The notes: generated by a model not told the origin, from the letters alone. 48,861 nt of DNA from Caldilineaceae bacterium (GCA_026989655.1 JALSIX010000118.1:1-48861); one strand, 5' to 3'. Shown: positions 8,545 to 17,873, counted from the first letter of the stretch. Numbers and translations are program-made.

Positions 8545-9396
8545 CTACTCCGGGCCGGTGGCCACAGGGCGGGAGGGATCCGCGATCCACTCGCTCCAGG
8601 ACCCCGGATAGAGGCGGGGCTGCCCCATCCCCGCGTGGACCATGGCCAGGATGTTGTGGCACGCGGTGACGCCAGACCCGCAGTAGAAGACCACCTGTTC
8701 GGGCGGGCAGGACCCCAACAGGGCCTGGAAGCGGGCTCGCAAGGTGGCCGGGTCCAGGAAACGTCCGCCCGTCAGGTTCTCCCCGTAGTAGAGGTTCACC
8801 GCGCCGGGGATGTGGCCGGCCACCGGGTCGATGGTTTCCTGCTCGCCTCGATAGCGCTCGGGGCTGCGGGAGTCCACGACTCGGTAGGCCGGATCCCGGC
8901 GCCAACGGTCCACCGTGGCTGTGTCCACGGCCATCTCAGGGCGGATCCGGGGCGTGAAACGAACCTCGGGTCGCGACTCCTCCCCCGAACGCACGGGAAG
9001 CCCCTCGGCCGTCCAGGCGGACCAGCCGCCGTCCAACACAGCCACCGCCTCGTGGCCCAGCCAGCGGAGCATCCACCAGAGCCGTGCCGCGAGGGCGCCT
9101 CCGGCCTGATCGTAGGCCACCACCTGGGTGCGGTTGTGGATGCCCCATTGGCCCAACCGCTGGGTGAAGGCCTCCACACGCGGCAGAGGATGGCGGCCGG
9201 TCCTGCCGGGTACCACGGGCCCAGACAGGTCCTCGTCCAGGTGGGCGTAGACCGCGCCGGGGATGTGGGCCTCCTGGTAGGCCTGGCGACCGGCCTCCGG
9301 GTCCTGGAGGGAGAAGCGGCAGTCCACGATGGCCCAGCTCGGGTCATCCAGGTGTCGGGACAGCTCCTCGGGGGTGATCAGGGTGGTGTAGGGCAT
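8545..9396 (-). CDS. Two-domain sulfurtransferase (thiosulfate/3-mercaptopyruvate type)
   Basis: 283 residues. Two rhodanese domains: the N-terminal one is inactive, with ITPEELSRHL, VDCRF and HIPGAVYAHLDEDLSG; the C-terminal one carries the active loop CGSGVTAC, with the persulfide Cys first. The CGSGVTA form is typical of 3-mercaptopyruvate sulfurtransferases rather than the CRxGxR loop of thiosulfate enzymes. The start at 9396 has AAGGAAAGG just upstream; a longer frame to 9471 is unsupported. It is last in the minus-strand run from the M24 peptidase, 84 bp after the dehydrogenase. Sulfane sulfur supply or cyanide/mercaptopyruvate handling is likely. Confidence 0.92.
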   Translation of the reverse strand: MPYTTLITPEELSRHLDDPSWAIVDCRFSLQDPEAGRQAYQEAHIPGAVYAHLDEDLSGPVVPGRTGRHPLPRVEAFTQRLGQWGIHNRTQVVAYDQAGGALAARLWWMLRWLGHEAVAVLDGGWSAWTAEGLPVRSGEESRPEVRFTPRIRPEMAVDTATVDRWRRDPAYRVVDSRSPERYRGEQETIDPVAGHIPGAVNLYYGENLTGGRFLDPATLRARFQALLGSCPPEQVVFYCGSGVTACHNILAMVHAGMGQPRLYPGSWSEWIADPSRPVATGPE

Positions 9397-9480
9397 GGCG
9401 ACCTTTCCTTGAACGATGCTTACCCTTGAACGGTGTCTCCTCCTGGAAGAGAGGGTGAGGGAGGCGGCCACACCACGGAT

Positions 9481-10569
9481 TCAGCGGGCCAGCACCACCT
9501 CCCGTCCGCTTTCCGCGGAGCGCTGGATCCCCTCGATGATGCGGACCGCGTTCAGGGCCTCCTCGGGGGTGATGATCCGGGCCGAGGTGTCCCCCTCCAG
9601 GTATCGGAGCAGATCCCGCACCATGGCCGTGTAGGAGCTCTCCTCCTGGCGAGGCACCTGGGATTCCCCGGTGATGAGCTGGCCGTGCTGGGTGGTGAAC
9701 AGCTCCACCGAGTTGGGGTGCCCCACCCGAAGCCCGCCCCGATCGCCGAAGATCTCGGTGACGAACTCGGGGGCCATGTGTACGGCCCAGGAGACCTGGA
9801 GGATCAGGACCGCGCCGCTGTCCAGACGGACCATGCCCCAGGCCAGGTCGTCCACGTCGAACCGGCCGCCTGCCTCGGGCGCCAGCCGATCCGCCCCCCA
9901 ACCGCCCATCCCCAGCCCTTGGGGCCCCAGCTTGGCGTAGGTGGCCCCGGTGACGGTGAGCGGCTGGGGATAGCCCATCAGGTACAGGGCCCGGTCCAGG
10001 GCATGGATGCCGATGTCCAGCAGGGCGCCGCCCCCGGCCAGCTCTTGGCGGGTGAACCAGCTCCCGAAACCCGGAATGCCGGCCCGGCGATGCCACACCG
10101 TCCGGGCCGCGTAGATCTCGCCGCAGAAGCCGCCGTCGATGTGGGCCTTGGCCGCGCGCATGGGAGCAGACCAGCGGTAATGGGTGCCCACGGTGAGGAC
10201 CCGGCCCACCTCCCGGGCCCTCTCCAACATCTCCACCGCATCCGCCGCGGTGAGGGCCAGGGGCTTCTCACACAGGACATGGGCCCCCGCCTCCAGGGCC
10301 GCCAGGGTCATGGGTTTGTGGAAGATGTTGGGGGTAGCGACCACCACGATCTCAGGCCGCACCTCGGCGAGCAGGGTCTGGTAATCGGTGTAGACCCCGG
10401 GGATGCCTGCGGCCTGGGCCACCTGGCGGGCCCGTTCCGGGTTGATGTCGCACACGGCCACCACCTTGGCATTGGGCAGGGCCTGAAAATTGGGGATGTG
10501 GCTTCGCTGGACCACGGCACCGGCGCCGATGACCGCAACGCGCCAGATACGGGAGGACGGATCGCTCAT
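9481..10569 (-). CDS. Gfo/Idh/MocA family oxidoreductase
   Basis: 362 residues. N-terminal Rossmann fold with VAVIGAGAVVQRSHIPNF for NAD(P), VVVVATPNIFHKP, and the family motif CEKPLAL. The C-terminal alpha/beta domain has GGGALLDIGIHALD, where the His is the usual catalytic/substrate residue. Such enzymes oxidise or reduce sugars, inositols or similar polyols; the substrate cannot be read from sequence. The start at 10569 follows GGAGGTGG. It lies 188 bp beyond the lutC start-to-stop run with a hairpin in the gap, so it may be partly uncoupled from the lut genes. Confidence 0.9.
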   Translation of the reverse strand: MSDPSSRIWRVAVIGAGAVVQRSHIPNFQALPNAKVVAVCDINPERARQVAQAAGIPGVYTDYQTLLAEVRPEIVVVATPNIFHKPMTLAALEAGAHVLCEKPLALTAADAVEMLERAREVGRVLTVGTHYRWSAPMRAAKAHIDGGFCGEIYAARTVWHRRAGIPGFGSWFTRQELAGGGALLDIGIHALDRALYLMGYPQPLTVTGATYAKLGPQGLGMGGWGADRLAPEAGGRFDVDDLAWGMVRLDSGAVLILQVSWAVHMAPEFVTEIFGDRGGLRVGHPNSVELFTTQHGQLITGESQVPRQEESSYTAMVRDLLRYLEGDTSARIITPEEALNAVRIIEGIQRSAESGREVVLAR

Positions 10570-10669
10570 GGCAGGGGCCACCTCCGGAGATGGGTGCAGA
10601 CCGACCCGAGTTGGGCCGACGATGGGGCGGAGCGCCGACGACTGGCCGACAACAGGGAGAAACCCCGCG

Positions 10670-10729
10670 CCCCCCTGGGAAGGCCGGACGGAGACCGGGG
10701 GACCGCCTCGCCTCCACGTCCCAGGGGGG
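10670..10729 (-). other. Intercistronic hairpin between lutC and the Gfo/Idh gene
   Basis: A perfect 11-bp stem, CCCCCCTGGGA (10670-10680) with TCCCAGGGGGG (10719-10729), encloses 38 nt that is itself G/C-rich. It may partly terminate or stabilise the lut message before the dehydrogenase gene. Confidence 0.4.
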
Positions 10730-10757
10730 CCACCTTGCAGGCTTCCCGGTCCATCCC

Positions 10758-11540
10758 TCACCCTTCCTGGATCAGCGCGTGGATGTCGTCGAACAGGATG
10801 GCGTAGACCAGCTTGGGGCCGTGGACCCCCAGGGTCAGGTTGCCCTCGATGTCCGCGGACTTGCTGGGGCCGGTGACCAAGACCGTCTGGCTCCCCTGGC
10901 GCAGCACGGCTTCCAGGGTGCCGGCCTCCCGCTGTTCCCGGAGCCAGGTCTCCACATTGGGGTAGAGTCGGCTCAGGGGGACCAGGGCCAGATGCCGATA
11001 CGGCGTGAGGCTCGCGACCCGGCTTCGGCCAGGCCCCGAGCCAAGCAGCATGGAGCCGGTGGAGGCAAAGGCGGCATCCACGCCGGTAAGCCCGGCCCGG
11101 ATGGGCCGGAGGGTGTCCCGCTCGTCCGGACGGTGGAGGTCCTGGGGCACCACCAGGCGAAACCCCAGGTCTTCCAGGGCCGGGGCCAGCCCTTCCACCG
11201 GCAGCTCCTGGGGGGCCCAGCTCAGCACGTCCCGTTCGCCGGGCATCGAGGTGTCGGGTTCCGTGTGCCGGATGGCTCGCTCCTCCTCCACCCATGCGGT
11301 GAGGCGGGCGATGGCCGCCAGGCGAGCCTCCGCGGGGGTCTCCACCAGCTCACCGTCCCCGTGGAGGGCCCGGAGTTCGGCCAGAAAGCGCTGGGCCAGC
11401 TCCCAACGATCGCCCTGGGCCTGGGTGATGGCCAGGTGCTCGCCGGGCCGCAGGGGCTCGGTCTCCGGGGGAGGAAAGCGGAGATCCGGCCGGCCCAGGA
11501 GTTTGCGCAGTCGTTCGAGGATCTGGTTCCGTGCGTCCAT
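10758..11540 (-). CDS. lutC: LutC/YkgG-type LUD-domain protein
   Basis: 260 residues, third of the LutABC set that oxidises L-lactate to pyruvate in many bacteria. It is a single LUD domain: GVDAAFASTGSMLLGSGPGRSR binds the cofactor or substrate region in the family, and LVTGPSKSADIEGNLTLGVHGP is the C-terminal signature. The N-terminus MDARNQILERLRKLLGR is typical. It starts 66 bp after lutB ends. Function as a lactate (or other 2-hydroxyacid) oxidation subunit is inferred from the intact gene set; no lactate permease is nearby. Confidence 0.88.
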   Translation of the reverse strand: MDARNQILERLRKLLGRPDLRFPPPETEPLRPGEHLAITQAQGDRWELAQRFLAELRALHGDGELVETPAEARLAAIARLTAWVEEERAIRHTEPDTSMPGERDVLSWAPQELPVEGLAPALEDLGFRLVVPQDLHRPDERDTLRPIRAGLTGVDAAFASTGSMLLGSGPGRSRVASLTPYRHLALVPLSRLYPNVETWLREQREAGTLEAVLRQGSQTVLVTGPSKSADIEGNLTLGVHGPKLVYAILFDDIHALIQEG

Positions 11541-11606
11541 GGATGCGCCTGGTCGATGGGTGCCGGAGAATGGGGTGGGTGGCCGGGTTCCTTCGGGCCA
11601 AGAGGT

Positions 11607-13040
11607 CTAATCGCTCTCGCGGCCTCGCAGCGCTTCCCGCTCCTGCCACCACTCCCGGAAGCTCTTGGACGCAAAGGGCGGAAAGTCCCGATATTGGGTC
11701 CAGCCGTTGAGGGGGGGCGGCAAGGTCCTCAAGGTGCCCCCGCTGAGACGGGCCAGGAGCCTGGTGGCCACCCGGGCCAGCTTTCCGGCCTGCTCGTAGC
11801 GGGCTCGGCTGCGCATGGTCTCCATGAAGGCCCGGATGCCCCAGGCCTCTGGACGGGGTTCCAGGCCGCGGTGGGCCAGCTCCGCGCGGAGGTCCAGGAG
11901 CAGACGGGGCAGGTCGATCTGGACCGGGCAGGCCTCCCGGCAGGCGCCGCAGAGGGACGAGGCATGGGGCAGCTCCCGGGTCTCCCGCAGGTCCGAGGCC
12001 ATGGCCGGGGTGATCACCGCGCCGATGGGGCCGCTGTAGGTGCTGCCGTAGGCATGGCCGCCGATCTGGGCGTAGACCGGACAGACGTTCAGACAGGCAC
12101 CACAGCGCACGCACATGAGGGCCTCGCCGTAGCCCCGCTCCAACATCTGGGTGCGGCCGTTGTCCAGCAGCACCACGTGGAACTGTTCGGGGCCGTCCGG
12201 GTGTTCCGGGCGTCGGGGGCCGCTGGTCATGGAGAAGTAGACGCTGAAGGCCTGGCCTGTGGCGCTGCGGCACAGGGCCTGGAGTTGGAGGAAGGCATCC
12301 TCCACGGTGGGGACGATCTTCTCGATCCCCATGACCGCCACGTAGATCGGCGGCAGGCTGGTGACCATGCGGCCGTTGCCCTCGTTGGTGACGATGCACA
12401 CGGTGCCTGTCTCCGCGATGGCGAAGTTCACCCCGCTGATGCCCATGTCGGCCTGGAAGAAGTCCTGGCGGAGCTGGGCCCGGGCGATGGAGGTCATCTC
12501 CCCGGGATCGTAGGTGGGGCCCGCGCCCAGCTTCTCCTGGAAGATCTGGCTGATGTCCTCCAGACGCCGGTGGATCACCGGGGCCACGATGTGGCTGGGG
12601 GGCTCCCCGGCCAGCTGGATGATGTACTCGCCCAGGTCGGTCTCCACCACCCGGATGCCGACCTCTTCCAGGGCCTCGTTCAGGTGGATCTCCTCGGTGA
12701 CCATGGACTTGGACTTCACCGCGGTCTGGACCCCGTTCTGGAGCGCGATCTCCCGGATGAGGGTCCGGGCCTCCTGGGCGTCCCGGGCCCAGTGGACCAC
12801 CGCGCCGTTGTCCTCCAGGTTCCGCTCCAGGGTCTCCAGGTATTGGGGCAGGTGGCGGAGGACGTGGGCCTTCATGCGGCGCATCTGGGCCCGCATGGTG
12901 GCCGCGTCTGTGGCGGCCAGGGCCCGGGTGCGGGCCACGGCCATCCGCTCCATGGCCCGGTGGATGGCCGTATGCAGATGGGGATCGGCCAGGGCCTGTT
13001 GCACGCGTTCGGGGAAGGGGGCGTGGATGTCCACGGGCAT
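11607..13040 (-). CDS. lutB: LutB-type iron-sulfur LUD protein
   Basis: 477 residues. The N-terminal two thirds is a LUD domain (KSKSMVTEEIHLNEALE, ETDLGEYIIQLAGEPPSHIV, GISGVNFAIAETGT). It is followed by two 4Fe-4S motifs, CVRCGACLNVCP and CGACREACP, and a C-terminal helical tail ending in the usual WW-type segment (FREWWQERE). The ATG at 13040 is 2 bp after the lutA stop (TGACCATG), showing tight coupling. It is the electron-transferring subunit of the lactate-utilisation complex. All cluster cysteines are present. Confidence 0.93.
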   Translation of the reverse strand: MPVDIHAPFPERVQQALADPHLHTAIHRAMERMAVARTRALAATDAATMRAQMRRMKAHVLRHLPQYLETLERNLEDNGAVVHWARDAQEARTLIREIALQNGVQTAVKSKSMVTEEIHLNEALEEVGIRVVETDLGEYIIQLAGEPPSHIVAPVIHRRLEDISQIFQEKLGAGPTYDPGEMTSIARAQLRQDFFQADMGISGVNFAIAETGTVCIVTNEGNGRMVTSLPPIYVAVMGIEKIVPTVEDAFLQLQALCRSATGQAFSVYFSMTSGPRRPEHPDGPEQFHVVLLDNGRTQMLERGYGEALMCVRCGACLNVCPVYAQIGGHAYGSTYSGPIGAVITPAMASDLRETRELPHASSLCGACREACPVQIDLPRLLLDLRAELAHRGLEPRPEAWGIRAFMETMRSRARYEQAGKLARVATRLLARLSGGTLRTLPPPLNGWTQYRDFPPFASKSFREWWQEREALRGRESD

Positions 13041-13042
13041 GG

Positions 13043-13900
13043 TCACGTCTCCCGGGCGTCCTGCCAACGTCGGGGAAAGCCCGGGGCAGGGGCTTCGGCT
13101 TCCTCCTCGGCTTTCGGGGTCGTCCGCACCTGGTTGTTCAGGATCTCCGCGATGTGGACAGCCCGGGCCGGGAGGCCGGCCCGGCGGAGCAGCCCGTTGA
13201 TGTGGGTCATGCAGCTCACATCGTTCAGGGCCACCCAATCGGCGCCGCTCCGGACGATGTGGGCCACCTTCTCCCGGCCCATGGCCGCGCTGATGCCCGG
13301 GTTCTTGACCGCGAAGAGGCCGCCGAAGCCACAGCATTCCTCCGCATGGGGCAGCTCCACCAAGGTGGCCCCCTGGACCTGGGCCAACAGGCACCGGGGC
13401 TGGCGGTCGATGCCCAGCTCCCGGAGCAGATGGCAACAGGGATGGTAGGTGAGGGTTCCCTCCAGCCGGCCGGGGACCTGCTCCACACCCAGCACGTCCA
13501 CCAGGAACTCGGTCAGCTCGAAGGTGGCCTCGGCCAGCCTCCGGGCCCGTGCGGCCTGCTCCGGATCCTGGGCCTCCTGGAAGAGGACCGGGTAGAAGTG
13601 GGCGGTCATGGTGACACAGCTCCCCGAAGGGGCCACCACCGCGTCCACCTCTCCCTGCTCCACCAGGGGGCCGAAGATCTCCAGGAAACGTCGGGCCAGC
13701 TCCCGGGCTTCGGGGCGGAAACCCGCGTTGAACGCGGGCTGGCCACAGCAGGTCTGCTCGAGAGGCACCACCACCTCGATCCCTTCCCGTTCCAACAGCT
13801 CCACGGTGGCTATGCCCACCCGAGGGTAGAGCATGTCCACCATGCAGGTGATGAAGAGGGCCACCCGGCGAGGACGGGCGGCAAAGGTGCGCTTCTCCAT
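13043..13900 (-). CDS. lutA: LutA-type CCG-domain iron-sulfur protein
   Basis: 285 residues with two CCG (cysteine-rich, HdrB-like) domains: CMVDMLYPRVG, TCCGQPAFNAG and GSC in the first; HPCCHLLRELG, ECCGFGGLFAVK and SCMTH in the second. This matches LutA/YkgE (about 240-280 residues). A C-terminal acidic-then-basic tail of about 35 residues extends beyond the family. The start at 13900 aligns with homologues. It lies 34 bp after the M24 peptidase stop on the same strand, so all four genes probably share the promoter at 15212-15240. Confidence 0.92.
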   Translation of the reverse strand: MEKRTFAARPRRVALFITCMVDMLYPRVGIATVELLEREGIEVVVPLEQTCCGQPAFNAGFRPEARELARRFLEIFGPLVEQGEVDAVVAPSGSCVTMTAHFYPVLFQEAQDPEQAARARRLAEATFELTEFLVDVLGVEQVPGRLEGTLTYHPCCHLLRELGIDRQPRCLLAQVQGATLVELPHAEECCGFGGLFAVKNPGISAAMGREKVAHIVRSGADWVALNDVSCMTHINGLLRRAGLPARAVHIAEILNNQVRTTPKAEEEAEAPAPGFPRRWQDARET

Positions 13901-13934
13901 GGGCTCCTGTCCTGGGCAGTCCCGGTGGGTTCGG

Positions 13935-15158
13935 TCAGAGGAGGGGGACGATCTCCTTCTGGAGGGGCAGGGTGGTGATCTCCAGACGATCCGGGTGGAC
14001 AATGCAGTTGATCTCGCTGCGGATCCCCAGGCCCTTGGCCTGGCCGCTGCGGTCGAAGTCGCACTCGGGCAGGTAGATGCCGGGTTCGATGGTGAACATG
14101 ACCCCTGGGATCAGTTTGCGGCGGTCCTGGGTCTCCAGGTTGTCGATGTTCACCCCATTCCAGTGGATCTGGGGGCCCAGGCTGTGGCCCGTGCGGTGGA
14201 GGATGCCCCGGCCGTACCCGGCCTTCTCGATCACCTCCCGGGCCATGTCGTCCACCTCGTAGCCGTGGAGCATCCGGCCGGCCGCGAGGGCCTCCTGGAT
14301 GGCCTGGACCGCGGCATCCCGGGCCGCGGCCACCACCCGGAAGATCTCCTGGGCCTTCTCGGGCACCTGGCTGCCGCAGTAGGCCACCCAGGTGATGTCC
14401 GCGAAACAGGCCTGGGGGGTGGGCTCCTTGGCCCAGAGGTCGATGAGGAGCATGTCACCGGGCCGAATGGGGCTGTGCCGCTGCGGGCTTGGCGCGTAGT
14501 GGGGGATGGCCGCGTTGCGGTTCACCGCCACCAGGGGGGGGTGGTCCGGCTCCAGCTCCAGGGCGGCAAAGCGCTCCAGGATGAACTGCTGTACGTCGTA
14601 CTCGGTGAGGGAGCGCCCGTCGGCCAGGGCCTGGCCGACCAGGGCCAGGGCCTGGTCCTTGACGGCCAGGCAGTGGCGGGCCGCTCGGCGATGGCTCTCC
14701 ATCTGTTCCGGTGTCAACACCGCCTGGACCAGTTGCACCAGGTCCGCGCTGCTGACGATCTCCGCGCCCGTGACCTCGCTGACCAGCTCGAAGGTGCCGG
14801 CGTCCACCCGGCTCACATAGGGCAGGTTGCCCAGGGGGCTGTACTCCATGGCGATGCGGAGGCGGCGGCCGTTGCACTCCAACAGCTTGGGCAGGCTCTC
14901 GGCCAGCTCCTGCCATCCCACGTAGAGGAGGACCTCCCCCCGGAGCTCCTCCGGTGCCCCGGCGAAGGTGGTCTGTTCGATGGCGTGGATCAGCCATCGG
15001 GGGGAACCTTCCACGGGGAGCCAGAGAAACCATCGTCGGGTGCCGCTGCTCTGCAGGCCGGCCACGTCCAGGGCAACCGGGTTCTGGCCCCGGAAGTCGT
15101 AGAGGAGCCAGCCGTCCAGGTAGTTCTCCCGCAGATAGGGCCGAATTCGGTCCAACAC
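13935..15158 (-). CDS. M24 family Xaa-Pro peptidase
   Basis: 407 residues with a GTG start; AGGAGG lies 6 nt upstream. N-terminal creatinase-like domain, then the pita-bread domain with the five metal ligands: two Asp (LLIDLWAKE and ADITWVAY), His (HRTGHSLGPQIHWNG), Glu (FTIEPGIYLPE) and Glu (RSEINCIV). It cleaves N-terminal residues or dipeptides ending at proline using two divalent metals in the cytoplasm. It is the first gene of the minus-strand run leading into lutABC. PepQ (prolidase) versus PepP cannot be settled; the length fits either. Confidence 0.9.
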   Translation of the reverse strand: MLDRIRPYLRENYLDGWLLYDFRGQNPVALDVAGLQSSGTRRWFLWLPVEGSPRWLIHAIEQTTFAGAPEELRGEVLLYVGWQELAESLPKLLECNGRRLRIAMEYSPLGNLPYVSRVDAGTFELVSEVTGAEIVSSADLVQLVQAVLTPEQMESHRRAARHCLAVKDQALALVGQALADGRSLTEYDVQQFILERFAALELEPDHPPLVAVNRNAAIPHYAPSPQRHSPIRPGDMLLIDLWAKEPTPQACFADITWVAYCGSQVPEKAQEIFRVVAAARDAAVQAIQEALAAGRMLHGYEVDDMAREVIEKAGYGRGILHRTGHSLGPQIHWNGVNIDNLETQDRRKLIPGVMFTIEPGIYLPECDFDRSGQAKGLGIRSEINCIVHPDRLEITTLPLQKEIVPLL

Positions 15159-15211
15159 AAGGAGCCTCCTTGGGTGGGGCGCTGGGCGCTCGTGGCGCGG
15201 GACCCGCCCCT

Positions 15212-15240
15212 ATTATCCCACGAGTGCTGCCAGGATGCAA
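15212..15240 (-). promoter_or_regulatory. Promoter of the M24 peptidase-lutABC run
   Basis: On the minus strand, TTGCAT (15235-15240), 17-nt spacer, GATAAT (15212-15217). It points at the GTG start at 15158 with a leader of about 45 nt. Confidence 0.7.
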
Positions 15241-15365
15241 CGGGCCCGGAAGGGGGAAAGGCCGCCGCTCCCGTCGGCACAAGGTGTGGTGGCCCACCGG
15301 ACCATCGGGGACGGAACAGGGCCTCTTGTCCCCGCGCCTCTTTTCCCCTTCTCTCCCCAGGGGTT

Positions 15366-15394
15366 TTGACCTGACCCGTCCTTTCGAGTAGGAT
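15366..15394 (+). promoter_or_regulatory. Promoter of the GtrB-like glycosyltransferase gene
   Basis: TTGACC (15366-15371), 17-nt spacer, TAGGAT (15389-15394), about 48 nt before the ATG. The divergent gap 15241-15365 shows only a weak GGGGAC/GTCCCC pair. Confidence 0.65.
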
Positions 15395-15442
15395 GGAGCC
15401 ACAGGACGCGCGCCCGGCCTTCCCGACCCGAGGTGACGAGCC

Positions 15443-16477
15443 ATGGCCTCTTCCGCCGCGACGGACCACCGGCGTCTCTCCAACAGCCGTCCAGTGCTCT
15501 CGGTGATCGTCCCTGTCTACAACGAGGAGGCGGTGATCCCCGAGCTCTACCGCCGCATGGTCCAGGTACTGGAGGAGATCGGAGAGCCCTGGGAGCTGAT
15601 CTGCGTCAACGACGGCAGCCGTGACCGTTCCCTCCAGCTCCTCCTGGATCTACACCACCGAGATCCCCGGATTCGGGTGGTGAGCTTCAGCCGGAACTTC
15701 GGCCACCAGATCGCGATCACCGCGGGGCTCGACTATGCCCGGGGCGATGCCGTGGTCATCATCGACGCGGACCTGCAGGATCCGCCGGAGCTGATCCAGA
15801 CCATGGTGGACCGCTGGCGGGAGGGCTACCACGTGGTCTACGCGGTGCGGGTGGACCGCCAGGGGGAGAGCTGGTTCAAACTGTGGACGGCCCGCCTCTT
15901 CTACCGCCTCCTGCGCCGCATCACCGATGTGGACATCCCTCTGGACACCGGGGACTTCCGCCTGATGGACCGCCAGGTGGTGCTGAGCCTTCGCTGCCTC
16001 CGGGAGACGAACCGCTTCATGCGGGGGCTGGCCAGCTGGGTGGGCTTTCGCCAGATCGGCGTGGAATACCAGCGAGAGCCCCGCTTTGCCGGCAAGACCA
16101 AGTACCCGCTGGGGCGGATGTTGCGGTTAACCATGGACGCCATCACCAGTTTCAGCTACCTGCCCCTCCGGCTGGGCACCTACTTCGGCTTCTTCCTGGC
16201 CTTTCTGAGCCTGGTGGGCATCGTGGCCACGGTCATCCTGCGCCTTTCCGGCAACAACGCGTTCTACGGCCAGGCCTCCACCTTGGTGGCCGTGCTCTTC
16301 CTGGGGGGGATCCAGCTCATCTTCCTGGGCGTGCTGGGCGAGTACCTGGGGCGCATCTACGACGAGGTGAAGCGACGTCCCCTCTACATTGTGGACCAGG
16401 CCCACGGCTTCGCCGATGTCCCCGACCCGCCGCCCCCTCCCGTGAACCTGCAGGAGCCACACCGTGTGGTGGACTGA
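15443..16477 (+). CDS. DPM1/GtrB-like polyprenyl-phosphate glycosyltransferase (GT2)
   Basis: 344 residues. GT-A catalytic domain: [25 protein letters not shown], the metal-binding [14 protein letters not shown], and [13 protein letters not shown]. Two membrane helices near the C-terminus (about 232-255 and 268-292) are those of the GtrB/ArnC/YfdH group. These enzymes move a sugar from a nucleotide donor onto undecaprenyl phosphate at the inner face of the membrane for later use in glycans or protein mannosylation. The start follows GAGGTGA. A 3-bp gap to the Nudix gene suggests an operon. Confidence 0.92.
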   Translation: MASSAATDHRRLSNSRPVLSVIVPVYNEEAVIPELYRRMVQVLEEIGEPWELICVNDGSRDRSLQLLLDLHHRDPRIRVVSFSRNFGHQIAITAGLDYARGDAVVIIDADLQDPPELIQTMVDRWREGYHVVYAVRVDRQGESWFKLWTARLFYRLLRRITDVDIPLDTGDFRLMDRQVVLSLRCLRETNRFMRGLASWVGFRQIGVEYQREPRFAGKTKYPLGRMLRLTMDAITSFSYLPLRLGTYFGFFLAFLSLVGIVATVILRLSGNNAFYGQASTLVAVLFLGGIQLIFLGVLGEYLGRIYDEVKRRPLYIVDQAHGFADVPDPPPPPVNLQEPHRVVD

Positions 16478-16480
16478 ACC

Positions 16481-17026
16481 ATGAAGGCCACGGAACAGGG
16501 CGTGGGGCCGGGCGCCCCCCGGCGCTATCAAGCAGTACCGCGCACCCTGATCTTCCTCCTCCACGATGGGGAGGAGCAGGGGACCGAGGAGATCCTCCTC
16601 CTGAAGGGCGCGGCGGACAAACGTCTGTGGGCAGGCCGCTACAACGGCCTGGGGGGACACGTGGAGCCCGATGAGGACATCCTGGCCGCGGCCGAACGAG
16701 AGCTGGCCGAGGAGGCCGGCATCCAGGCCGCTGCCCTGACCCTGCGAGGGGTGCTCCACATCACCCTGGCCCCCCAGGATCCCAACGCGGCCGGGATCCT
16801 GGTCTTCGTCTTCCTGGGCCGGACCCAGGAGCGCCGGGTGGTTCCCAGCCGGGAAGGAGAGCTGGTCTGGGTCCCCGTGGACCGGCTGGCCGAGCTCCCC
16901 CTGGTGGACGACCTCCACCACCTGCTTCCCCGCCTTCTCCAGGGCCCGGGCTTCGTCCACGGGCTCTACCGCCCGGGGCCCGATGGGAGGCTGGTATACT
17001 CTTTTCGGGTGGAGGAGGCCCCATGA
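16481..17026 (+). CDS. Nudix hydrolase (MutT-like)
   Basis: 181 residues. The Nudix box runs from GGHVEPDEDILAAAER into ELAEEAGI with all essential residues (G-x5-E-x7-R-E-x2-E-E-x-G), so it should hydrolyse a nucleoside diphosphate linked to another moiety, using Mg2+. The WVPVDRLAELPLVDDLHHLLPRL segment resembles 8-oxo-dGTP diphosphatases of the YjhB/MTH1-like type. Substrate is uncertain. It follows the glycosyltransferase by 3 bp. A second promoter for the downstream nitroreductase lies inside its 3' end. Confidence 0.88.
   Translation: MKATEQGVGPGAPRRYQAVPRTLIFLLHDGEEQGTEEILLLKGAADKRLWAGRYNGLGGHVEPDEDILAAAERELAEEAGIQAAALTLRGVLHITLAPQDPNAAGILVFVFLGRTQERRVVPSREGELVWVPVDRLAELPLVDDLHHLLPRLLQGPGFVHGLYRPGPDGRLVYSFRVEEAP
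16992..17000 (+). promoter_or_regulatory. Extended -10 promoter inside the Nudix gene
   Basis: TG-G-TATACT (TATACT 16995-17000) with no clear -35. It would give the nitroreductase gene a leader of about 160 nt. Same CTGGTATA core as at 5491 and 37072. Confidence 0.4.
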
Positions 17027-17072
17027 TCCGGGCTGGAGCCGGTGAGGGCAGGAACGGCGCGGCCCGGCGGGG

Positions 17073-17113
17073 CCCCGGCTCCGGCCACAGGCCAAGCCCT
17101 CCTGGAGCCGGGG
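17073..17113 (+). other. Leader hairpin upstream of the nitroreductase gene
   Basis: Perfect 10-bp stem CCCCGGCTCC (17073-17082)/GGAGCCGGGG (17104-17113) with a 21-nt loop. Loop bases GGCCACAGG could also pair with CCTGTGG at 17126-17132. It may be a terminator for the Nudix message or a leader structure. Confidence 0.35.
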
Positions 17114-17168
17114 GCTCCCTTGTCCCCTGTGGTCGGCAGGGGAGCCCCTCCATGGAGAGGTGATGGAG

Positions 17169-17873
17169 ATGGGGACATCGCGATCCGACACCCGCCCGGA
17201 GGACAGCCATCCCCCGGAGAGGTTCATGCCCCTGGAATTCCAGGGCTACCCCGAGGAGGAGATGGACTCCCGGGCCTGGGCCTTCTACGCGGAGATGCGG
17301 CGTCGGCGCTCGGTGCGGGATTTCTCCCCCCGGCCGGTGCCTCGAGCGGTGATCGAGGCCTGTCTGCGGACCGCGGGCAGCGCGCCCAGCGGGGCCAACA
17401 AACAGCCCTGGCATTTCGTGGTGGTCACAGACCCGACCCTGAAACGGCGCATCCGAGAGGCCGCCGAGGAGGAGGAACGGGCCTTCTACACCCGGCGCGC
17501 TCCGGAGGAGTGGCTCCAGGACCTGGCTCCCCTGGGCACGGGACCGGAGAAGCCCTTCCTGGAGGCCGCGCCCTGCCTCATCGCGATCTTCGCCCAGGCC
17601 TATGGGGTGGACGGACAGGGGCGCAGACACAAACACTACTACGTGAGCGAATCCGTGGGCATCGCCACGGGCTTCCTCATCGCCGCGCTGCACCACGCGG
17701 GGCTGGCCTGCCTCACCCATACCCCCAGCCCCATGCGCTTTCTCAACACCATCCTGGAGCGCCCGCCGAACGAGCGGCCCTTCCTCCTCCTGGTGGTGGG
17801 CTACCCTGCGGAGGGCGCGCAGGTGCCCCGGATCCGGCGGAAGCGCCTCCGGGAGTTCGTGACCTGGCGGTAG
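17169..17873 (+). CDS. Nitroreductase family protein (iodotyrosine deiodinase-like)
   Basis: 234 residues from the ATG at 17169, which has GGAGAGG 8 nt upstream; ATGs at 17163 and 17226 are alternatives. FMN-binding nitroreductase fold: [15 protein letters not shown] at the N-terminal FMN phosphate site, [16 protein letters not shown], and [12 protein letters not shown] with [11 protein letters not shown] at the C-terminal site. The N-terminal [13 protein letters not shown] and the overall pattern fit the IYD-like branch, which reduces haloaromatic or other substrates with electrons from reduced flavin. The physiological substrate is unknown. Confidence 0.88.
   Translation: MGTSRSDTRPEDSHPPERFMPLEFQGYPEEEMDSRAWAFYAEMRRRRSVRDFSPRPVPRAVIEACLRTAGSAPSGANKQPWHFVVVTDPTLKRRIREAAEEEERAFYTRRAPEEWLQDLAPLGTGPEKPFLEAAPCLIAIFAQAYGVDGQGRRHKHYYVSESVGIATGFLIAALHHAGLACLTHTPSPMRFLNTILERPPNERPFLLLVVGYPAEGAQVPRIRRKRLREFVTWR

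Noticed and set aside
10590-13448. Long open frame on the plus strand across lutC and lutB
   Set aside because: Antisense shadow of LutB/LutC caused by high G+C; composition rich in Gly/Gln/His/Asp with no domain.
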